From JALZAI01 sp038212215 (GTDB taxonomy: Bacteria > Actinomycetota > Actinomycetes > Mycobacteriales > Jatrophihabitantaceae): DNA of 42,601 nt. Position 1 is the first letter of the stretch, and every line of letters begins with the position of its first letter. Below, piece after piece: positions 37,293 to 42,601 of the stretch. The position numbers were made by a program, and so were the translations under genes. The notes beneath the pieces were generated by a model that saw nothing but the letters and a program-made list of their open reading frames with translations, ran no database searches and was not told where the DNA came from. The DNA lies in contig JBBQUT010000037.1 of NCBI GenBank assembly GCA_038212215.1, forward strand, positions 1 through 42,601, read 5' to 3'.

Positions 37293-38158
37293 TCCCGCGC
37301 TCCTACATCCAGGCGTGGACCGCCGCCGCGCCCTGGCCCGTCGAGCAACAGGTCGAGCAGGATCTCGTCATCTGCAGGGCGTTGTGCGACCTGTTCAACG
37401 CGCCGGCCCTCAAGGGTACGGTCGCATTCCGCGGCGGCACGGCCATCAACAAGCTCCTCTTCGCCAAGCCGTTGCGCTACTCGGAGGACATCGATCTGGT
37501 GCAGGTGCGAGCGAGTCCGGTCGGGCAGACCGTCGATGCGATCCGCGACGCGCTGCGCTGGCTGGGCAACTGTCGCCGCGAGCAGGCGGGGCACTCGATG
37601 CACCTGATCTTCAAGTTCGCGCCCGAGGCCGATGCGAAAGCCACCTTGCGGCTCAAGGTGGAGATCAACACGCGCGAGCACGACAGCCTTTACGGCATCA
37701 GGCACTACCCGTTCGAGGTGACGAGCGACTGGTACCGGGGTGCGGCCGAGATTGCTTCTTTCGAGCCCGAAGAGGTCTTCGCGACCAAGTTGCGCGCGCT
37801 GCTGCAGCGACGGAAGAATCGGGATCTGTTCGACCTGCATTACGGGCTCGAGAAGTTGGCGCTCGACCCGCGCAAGGTGGTCGCCGGCTTTGCGCACTAC
37901 CTCGCCGCGGAAGGCAACGCCATCAGCCGGGCTACCGCCGAGCAGCGCATGCTGGAGAAGCTGAGCCGGAGCCTCACCGACGACATCGCGCCGCTCCTGC
38001 CGGCCGGCGTCGGATACGGCGACGCTGACGCGATGCGGGCTTTCGAGAACGTCTGGCGTCAGCTCATCGCCCGGATCGACGGTACGCCCTGGAAACTCAC
38101 CGCCAAGGTTCTGGACGAGCTCCGCGAGACGCGTTTCCCGGATCTGTTGCGAACGTAG
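37289..38158 (+). CDS. abiEii: AbiEii-type nucleotidyltransferase toxin
   Basis: 289 aa from TTG 37289, which overlaps the antitoxin stop by four bases; no better start fits the spacing. Nucleotidyltransferase (DUF1814/AbiEii) motifs: RGGTAINKL at 48-56, SEDIDLV at 65-71 (metal-binding D-x-D), a KVEIN strand near 129, and FATKLRALLQRRKNRDLFDL near 160-178. The family is bacteriostatic and mediates abortive phage infection when unopposed. All motifs look intact. Confidence 0.92.
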   Translation: MIPRSYIQAWTAAAPWPVEQQVEQDLVICRALCDLFNAPALKGTVAFRGGTAINKLLFAKPLRYSEDIDLVQVRASPVGQTVDAIRDALRWLGNCRREQAGHSMHLIFKFAPEADAKATLRLKVEINTREHDSLYGIRHYPFEVTSDWYRGAAEIASFEPEEVFATKLRALLQRRKNRDLFDLHYGLEKLALDPRKVVAGFAHYLAAEGNAISRATAEQRMLEKLSRSLTDDIAPLLPAGVGYGDADAMRAFENVWRQLIARIDGTPWKLTAKVLDELRETRFPDLLRT

Positions 38159-38434
38159 TGGAGTGAGGTCCACGGCGGACGGCGCATCACAAAGTTGGAT
38201 GTCTTTCGGGAAATCAATCAAGCCCGGGCCTGGCCAATCCCGTATCGCGATAGCGAACGAAAAACGCAGCGCGGCAACAAGCGCAGATCACGAACTGCCC
38301 GCCCCATTTGATGACCGGGCGCGAGATCCCGAGTGCGTCGCGCTCCTGAAACGCGTCGGTGCCAATTGAAGCGGTTAGAGCTGGCCCCGTTGATCTGAGC
38401 AGATTTCGAGGATTTATGATTGGATCCTGCGGGG
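38159..38434. other. Non-coding debris after abiE
   Basis: No supported gene. The right part (about 38370-38434) would contain the terminal region of the IS3-family remnant that follows, but I cannot define its inverted repeat. Confidence 0.35.
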
Positions 38435-38655
38435 TCAGGCTGCTTCGGCCGAAGGCTGAGGTAGCGACGCGAAGTACATCACGTCCCGGGTTCGAGCTTG
38501 ATGGCTCGAGTGCGGCCTGCGGGTGTTGTAGAAGTTGATGTAGCGGTCGATGCCTTCGCGGGCGGCGCTCACGGTTTCGTAGGCATGCAGGTAGACCTCT
38601 TCGTACTTGATCGAGCGCCACACTCGTTCGACGAACACGTTGTCGCGCCAGCAGC
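38435..38655 (-). pseudogene. IS3-family transposase orfB, C-terminal remnant
   Basis: On the minus strand the frame reads GCWRDNVFVERVWRSIKYEEV...YINFYNTRRPHSSH, the classical C-terminal end of the rve-type integrase domain of IS3-family OrfB, including the catalytic Glu of the ERVWRS motif. Everything N-terminal is missing: at about 38656 the sequence switches to an unrelated transporter gene end on the other strand. Confidence 0.85.
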
Positions 38656-38762
38656 CCTATTACGGGCTCTGGTATCCCGTGACCGGCGCGATGGCCAGCG
38701 TCGTGATCGGCGCGCTGTTCGTCAAGGATCGCGACGGGCGGGCTCTTCAAGAAGAGATATAG
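38656..38762 (+). pseudogene. C-terminal fragment of an MHS/MFS-family transporter
   Basis: 35 codons read YYGLWYPVTGAMASVVIGALFVKD and end at TAG 38760-38762. GLWYP followed by a hydrophobic helix and a charged FVKD tail is characteristic of the last helix of MHS-type metabolite:H+ symporters. The gene body has been replaced by the IS3 remnant on its left. Confidence 0.65.
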
Positions 38763-38987
38763 ATCGACTTCGTCGGACGGGAGGCGGACGACCTGATCAC
38801 CAGCGGCGGGGATCGACTCGGGCCGGGGCCGATCGAGGACCTCCTGCTGGGCATCTCAGTGTGGCATTCGTCGGCGCAGTGTGCGAGACGCGGTGCGGAC
38901 CGAGAAGGTGACGGTTCTTCGTCGCGACGCCTTCCGCGCTTTTTGCGCAAGATGGGCGTCCCGTACGTTCTCGCTCAGGAGACTGCC

Positions 38988-39045
38988 ATGCTCGCTACTC
39001 TCGGACTGGACATCGCCAAGCGCATCTTCCAGCTGCACACGGGGG
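38988..39045 (+). pseudogene. IS110-family transposase, N-terminal stub
   Basis: From ATG 38988 the sequence encodes MLATLGLDIAKRIFQLHTG, the conserved start of IS110-type DEDD transposases including the first catalytic Asp in GLDIAK. It is cut after about 19 codons by the end of an IS3-family element lying in the opposite orientation. The 225 bases upstream would include the IS110 left non-coding end. Confidence 0.75.
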
Positions 39046-39067
39046 TGCGGCGAAATACTTGGACTGG

Positions 39068-39420
39068 TTAAGCAGCGAGCCCGAGATAACTACGGTACTC
39101 GGTGGGGCTGCGGCAGCCCAGCGAGATCTTGATCGGCGCCTCGTTGTGCCAGCGGATGTAGATGTCCAGGGCCGCCACGAACTCCTCGATGGTCGTGGAC
39201 AGCCAGTTGCGCGAGTAGAACAGCTCGGTCTTCGGCGACCGAAGAAGCCTTCGCACGCTGCGTTGTCGGGCGAGTAGCCCTTGCACGACATCGAGCGGAC
39301 CAGCTTGGCATCAGCGATCCGGGACAGCCATCCAGGCCACCGGTAATGGCCACCACGATCGGAGTGCACCACGCGCCGGTCGCTGCTTGCGGCAACCGTG
39401 TCGGTGATGTACGAGCACTC
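39068..39420 (-). pseudogene. IS3-family transposase orfB, truncated and frameshifted
   Basis: Minus strand. The right-hand portion reads VVHSDRGGHYRW...MSCKGYSPDNAACEGFFG (second catalytic Asp and the Glu), then one base is missing near 39236, and the frame resumes as PKTELFYSRNW...DIYIRWHNEAPIKISLG to a stop at 39068-39070. The N-terminal part and orfA are absent; the left boundary (about 39420) is approximate. It is a different IS3 subgroup from the remnant at 38435. Confidence 0.85.
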
Positions 39421-40077
39421 ATGGATGGGTGAGGAACATGTGGGGAGGTGTTTCGGACGCGTCCACGCGGTGCGGGGCCGGGCTGGGGCGCTGCGCGTCG
39501 AGCCGCTGTCCCGGGGGCCATGGTCTCGCCCCTGTCGGGCTCCCATCCCTCGCGCGGGCTCGCCGACGTCACCCGCGCCGCTGCGCACATGACGTCGCCG
39601 GACTGCGGCACTGCGTGCCTTGCCGGTTCGCTCGCCGAGCGCGATCAAGGCTGCGCCATCATCGCAGTGGCCGAACATCCGGGTCGGGACGGCAAGCCGG
39701 CGGACGTTGGAGCGGCCCGTTCCCGTGCCCGGGGATCGCGGGCCTGGTTCCTTCACGCTGCGCGTGAACAAGCCCGCTTGCCGAACCGGCCGTCGTTGCG
39801 CTCGTCGCGCTGCGCTCGATCGCTCCCCGCCGGCCGGATCGTCACCCCGATCACCCGCCACGCCCGATGCCGGGCCCCTGAAGAGCCTGAGGTGCTCGCT
39901 GCGGCTCGACCGCCGCGCCTGTCGCTGTGCTCCGTCACGTCGGTCGCGGCGATGCCGCAGCGAGGGAAGCTGAGGTCGTCTTCGCTGCAGCCGCTGCGCC
40001 AGACGAGCTGGCACATCGGCCGCGACCCTGCGACGACTGTGTTGAGGTTGCAGCGCGTGCGCCGATCGTCCCACCGC

Positions 40078-40127
40078 ATCCCCCCAACTGCGCCCCCGTC
40101 CGTTGCGAGGGGGACTGGTGGGGGGAT
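40078..40127. repeat. Large imperfect stem-loop upstream of ssb
   Basis: ATCCCCCCA (40078-40086) pairs perfectly with TGGGGGGAT (40119-40127), and inside it CCCCC (40093-40097) pairs with GGGGG (40109-40113). Confidence 0.6.
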
Positions 40128-40197
40128 CAAAGACGCGGTGGGCCGGGAAACGGCGCACTGCTTTTCTGCTGCTGGGAAGACCACCCATCCCCCACCC

Positions 40198-40247
40198 CTT
40201 CCCTGAGGGAAGTGGCCATGCCCACCCTCCGCCCGCCCGTGGGCGGG
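40198..40247. repeat. Two tandem hairpins upstream of ssb
   Basis: CTTCCC-TGA-GGGAAG at 40198-40212 and CCCGCCC-GT-GGGCGGG at 40232-40247, both perfect. They lie roughly 90-135 bases before the ssb start. Confidence 0.6.
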
Positions 40248-40333
40248 AACGAGGAAGCCCAAGCAGAAGGTGGATCTTTTCAAGCCAAGACACGGTGTCT
40301 GGCGGCTCTGCCTTCTGTTTGAAGGAGCAGATC

Positions 40334-40825
40334 ATGGCTTTCGTACGAGTGGAACAGAGGAACGCGCACCTGGCCGGCCCAGTGCGGCTGGAGACGATCA
40401 GCGGCAGCAAGGGCCCGATCGCCAAGGCGGTCGTCACGGCCATCAGCAATACCCGGCTCGGCACGGGTGAGGGCAGGGAGGACGAGGCGACCGCGATCCA
40501 GTGGACGCTCTGGGGCAAGCAGGCCGAGAACGCCGCCGAGTACCTCGGCAAGGGCAGCCACGTCAACGTCATCGGCCGCGTGCGCAACAACAACTACCGC
40601 GACGCCGAGAGCAACGAGGTCTTCTCGCTTGCCTTCACCTGCGAGGAGATCGACTACCTCGACAGCAGGGCGGAGTCCGAGGCGCGCAAGGCGCGGCAGG
40701 AAGGGCAGCCGGAAGCGGCGCCCGCCGTCCCGTCGGCTGTGGCCGCATCGGCCGCGTCGAAGTCGAACGGCCACGGCCGCAAGGCGGCCAAGGCGCAGCA
40801 CGCCGACGACGACATCCCGTTCTGA
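40334..40825 (+). CDS. ssb: ICE-type single-stranded DNA-binding protein
   Basis: 163 aa. An OB-fold occupies about 1-115 (VRVEQRNAHLAGPV...AIQWTLWGKQAENAAEYLGKG..VNVIGRVRNNNY), followed by a disordered Ala/Lys-rich linker and the acidic tip DDDIPF that recruits partner proteins. It departs from chromosomal Ssb in its N-terminus and matches the type seen in clc/PFGI-1-like integrative conjugative elements. Preceded by GAAGGAG. It would coat transferred single strands after conjugation. Sixty bases separate it from the DUF932 gene. Confidence 0.92.
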   Translation: MAFVRVEQRNAHLAGPVRLETISGSKGPIAKAVVTAISNTRLGTGEGREDEATAIQWTLWGKQAENAAEYLGKGSHVNVIGRVRNNNYRDAESNEVFSLAFTCEEIDYLDSRAESEARKARQEGQPEAAPAVPSAVAASAASKSNGHGRKAAKAQHADDDIPF

Positions 40826-40884
40826 GTCGCACAGGGCGGGACCGGCGTCCCGCCCTCCACATCCCCATTCATCGAGGAACCGAC

Positions 40885-41592
40885 ATGCACGCAACACCGA
40901 CCCTCGCGGCGCGCTTCGCCCGCAACAGCCACGTCATCCGCAGCGACTTCCCGCTCATCGAAGAGCAGATGCGGCGCGCCGCCCCGTCCATCTTCGCCGA
41001 CGGCAAGCACCAGAGCCGCTCCGAGCGCTACACCTACATCCCGACCATCGAAGTCCTGCGCGGCTTGAAGAAGGAAGGCTTCGAGCCCTTCATGGTCGCG
41101 CAGAGCAAGAGCCGCATCGAAGGCAAGACCGAGTACACCAAGCACATGATCCGCATGCGCCACGCCGGGCAGGTCAGCACCCGGCCCGAGGCGAACGAGA
41201 TCATCCTCATCAACAGCCACGACGGGGCGAGCAGCTATCAGATGCTCGCCGGCGTGCTTCGTTTCGTCTGCTGCAACGGGCTGGTCTGCGGCACCGTCTC
41301 CAATGACATCCGCATCCCGCACAAGGGCAACATCCAGGGCGAGGTAATCGAGGGCGCCTTCCGGGTGCTCGAGGACTTCGAGGCGGTCGATGCATCGACC
41401 GAGGGCATGAAGGCACTGACGCTCGACCCTGACGAGGAACGGGCGTTCGCGACGGCAGCGCTTGCGCTTCGCTACGGCGAGCGCAGCGAGGGCCAGTCGC
41501 CGGCGCCGATCACGGCCGAGCAGCTCGTCGAGGCGCGCCGGCCCGAAGACCTCGGGCGGAGCCTCTGGACCACGTTCCAGCGGGTCCAGTAA
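40885..41592 (+). CDS. DUF932 protein of ICE/plasmid type, 3'-truncated
   Basis: 235 aa, ATG preceded by GAGGAA. The DUF932 body is well preserved (ARFARNSHVIRSDFPL, SERYTYIPTIEVLRGL, HMIRMRH, GVLRFVCCNGLVCG). Such genes accompany ssb in conjugative elements; their biochemical role is unknown. The frame stops at WTTFQRVQ, where I would expect a further ~35-40 residues, and the stop codon lies inside a 28-bp near-palindrome. I therefore read it as truncated by a rearrangement. Confidence 0.85.
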   Translation: MHATPTLAARFARNSHVIRSDFPLIEEQMRRAAPSIFADGKHQSRSERYTYIPTIEVLRGLKKEGFEPFMVAQSKSRIEGKTEYTKHMIRMRHAGQVSTRPEANEIILINSHDGASSYQMLAGVLRFVCCNGLVCGTVSNDIRIPHKGNIQGEVIEGAFRVLEDFEAVDASTEGMKALTLDPDEERAFATAALALRYGERSEGQSPAPITAEQLVEARRPEDLGRSLWTTFQRVQ

Positions 41593-41613
41593 TGGTGAGC
41601 TCACCATCACTGG
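41586..41613. repeat. 28-bp near-perfect palindrome at the DUF932 break
   Basis: CCAGTAATGGTGAG / CTCACCATCACTGG: 13 of 14 arm positions pair, centred between 41599 and 41600, with no loop. It coincides with the loss of ICE coding sequence. Confidence 0.75.
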
Positions 41614-41699
41614 ACTTATGTTCTGCGCATCGTTATGTGCACTTGAGGCTTTGGCGCCCGATGCTTCGTCGCTGCAGAGTTCCGTCGCTCAACATATTC

Positions 41700-41997
41700 C
41701 TGCGATCTGGTCGTCTTCGCGTGTTGGTCGTCGACGACAGCGCCGATGCCGCAGAGCCTGGCTGCGCTGCTCCAGCGACTGGCACACGACACCTCAATCG
41801 CGAGTGCAGTACCTGCCGGCCACGTCGGCAAAACGTGCAGCCCCGGACGTCCTGTTCTCGATCTCGGCATACCGGGGACGAGCGGCTATGAAGTGGATCG
41901 TCGGGTTCGGCCTATGCCGGCGGAGAGCGACGAAGCTCCAAGAAAGTCGAAAGAAGGCCGCTTCGACCGGTACTTGGCGAAGCCACCGACGACGTAG
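41700..41997 (+). pseudogene. Decayed response-regulator receiver (REC) domain
   Basis: The frame starting near 41717 reads LRVLVVDDSADAAE (beta-1 with the acidic pair), then shifts; from 41746 another frame gives SLAALLQRLAHDT, later VLDLGIPGTSGYEVDRRVR (the phospho-acceptor region, Asp in VLDLG) and ends RFDRYLAKPPTT, with the conserved Lys-Pro. Internal sequence is missing and at least one frameshift is present. It probably derives from the terminal receiver of a hybrid kinase or a stand-alone regulator. Confidence 0.7.
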
Positions 41998-42105
41998 AGA
42001 TTGAAGCTCATGGACGACGCAGGTGCGGGCACTGGGAGGCACCCGACCAAGGTCAAACCGCGAATGGACGATGCATTTAAATGGGCAGCCTGCGGCAAAG
42101 TTCAA
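41998..42105. other. Short gap after TRAP permease gene
   Basis: Contains the 3' flank of the minus-strand permease gene. I see no clear terminator or other feature. Confidence 0.3.
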
Positions 42106-42601
42106 TCAATGCATCAGGCCAGGGAGGTAAAGAGCGATCTGCGGAAACGCTGTCATCAGGAGGGTGCCAACGATCAGCATGAGCCAGTACGGAAGGCATT
42201 CCACGGAGAGCTGCCTGAGCGTCACCCGTCCCTTCGTAAGTGCAAGCATGATGAAGAGATTGACGCCGACGGGGGGTGTGAGCATTCCGATCTCGACCAT
42301 GATGGTGACGAAGACGCCGATCCATATGGGATGGAATCCGGCGGCCACCATCACCGGGTAGATGAAGGGAACCGTCGTCAACATCAATGAGATGCCGTCG
42401 AAGAAGCATCCCATCACCAAGTAGCACAGCACGACGAAGCCTATGACTTCGTACTTGGACAAGTGGAAGGCACCGAGGGCTTGCATGCCCTTCCCTGGCA
42501 AGCCGAGCAACGTCACTGCCTGGGCGAGAATCGAGGCGCCGATGAGGATGAACGCGATCGTGCCGAAGCTCGCGATGGAGCTCATCGCCGCTCCCAGCAT
42601 G
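42106..42601 (-). CDS. dctM: TRAP transporter large permease subunit (DctM-like), C-terminal part
   Basis: The minus-strand frame enters from the right window edge and ends at 42106; about 165 residues are visible. Four or more hydrophobic helices (SFGTIAFILIGASILAQAV, VIGFVVLCYLVMGCFFDGI, IWIGVFVTIMVEIGMLTPP, LMLIVGTLLMTAFPQIALYL) and the family signature MVEIGMLTPPVGVNLF identify the DctM permease of a tripartite ATP-independent periplasmic transporter. It imports organic acids with a separate binding protein and a small DctQ subunit, both outside the window. The N-terminal part is not visible. Confidence 0.92.
   Translation of the reverse strand, partial: MLGAAMSSIASFGTIAFILIGASILAQAVTLLGLPGKGMQALGAFHLSKYEVIGFVVLCYLVMGCFFDGISLMLTTVPFIYPVMVAAGFHPIWIGVFVTIMVEIGMLTPPVGVNLFIMLALTKGRVTLRQLSVECLPYWLMLIVGTLLMTAFPQIALYLPGLMH

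Larger units (their letters stand above)
39426..40333. other. Long hairpin-rich leader upstream of ICE ssb
   Basis: About 900 bases without a supported gene, strongly G+C-rich, with several inverted repeats close to ssb. The only clear signal at its end is the ssb Shine-Dalgarno GAAGGAG (about 40320-40326). The long frames on either strand here are chance G+C-rich frames. Confidence 0.5.

Noticed and set aside
38995..40593. 532-codon minus-strand frame through the ICE leader
   Set aside because: It stitches the IS3 remnant to antisense of ssb; only the IS3 part has recognisable sequence.
42001..42390. 129-codon plus-strand frame at the right end
   Set aside because: Antisense to the TRAP permease, which has a clear family signature.

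Overview
The window is GC-rich, densely coding DNA that looks betaproteobacterial (Burkholderiales/Rhodocyclales-like). This rests on a paired DUF2868/DUF3482 operon, a TRAP transporter, T2SS genes with long G+C-rich frames, and clc/PFGI-1-like ICE genes (ssb, DUF932). The species cannot be read from the sequence alone.

Region 1 (about 110-32259, all on the plus strand) is the core. Two giant secreted genes (called B1, 1682-9871, and B2, 20021-28807) each encode a Sec-type signal peptide, 21 or 23 tandem Ig-like (Big_3_5-type) repeats, RHS/YD repeats, an RHS core ending in the PxxxxDPxGL motif, and a different C-terminal tip of about 140 residues. Each is followed by small genes suited to an immunity role: a Sel1-repeat protein after B1, and three translationally coupled small membrane proteins after B2. 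Two companion genes (A1, truncated, 171-1685; A2, complete, 29725-32259) encode DUF6531/YD-repeat proteins whose YD array stops mid-repeat. A1 overlaps B1 by ATGA. I read A and B as two halves of one RHS protein separated by an inserted signal peptide and Ig array. Between B1 and B2 lies a tightly overlapping eleven-gene operon (10712-19834) for a minimal T2SS/type IV pilus-like machine: GspG, GspF, GspE, PilM/GspL-, PilN-, PilO- and PilP/GspC-like proteins, a TPR-bearing lipoprotein secretin, and three further pseudopilins, the last lacking Glu5. The layout suggests a type II-like secretion system dedicated to exporting giant Ig/RHS polymorphic-toxin-like proteins. That link is inference; the gene content is seen directly.

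Region 2 (32260-36473) has gene-poor debris, then a minus-strand operon of a DUF2868 membrane protein and a DUF3482 GTPase, then more debris. Region 3 (36474-38158) is an AbiEi/AbiEii type IV toxin-antitoxin pair. Region 4 (38159-39425) is a mosaic of broken elements: IS3-family orfB C-terminus, MHS/MFS transporter C-terminus, IS110 N-terminus and a frameshifted IS3 orfB. Region 5 (39426-41613) is an ICE fragment: a hairpin-rich leader, ssb, and a 3'-truncated DUF932 gene ending in a 28-bp near-palindrome. Region 6 (41614-42601) has a decayed response-regulator receiver domain and the C-terminal part of a TRAP transporter large permease (minus strand) running off the window.
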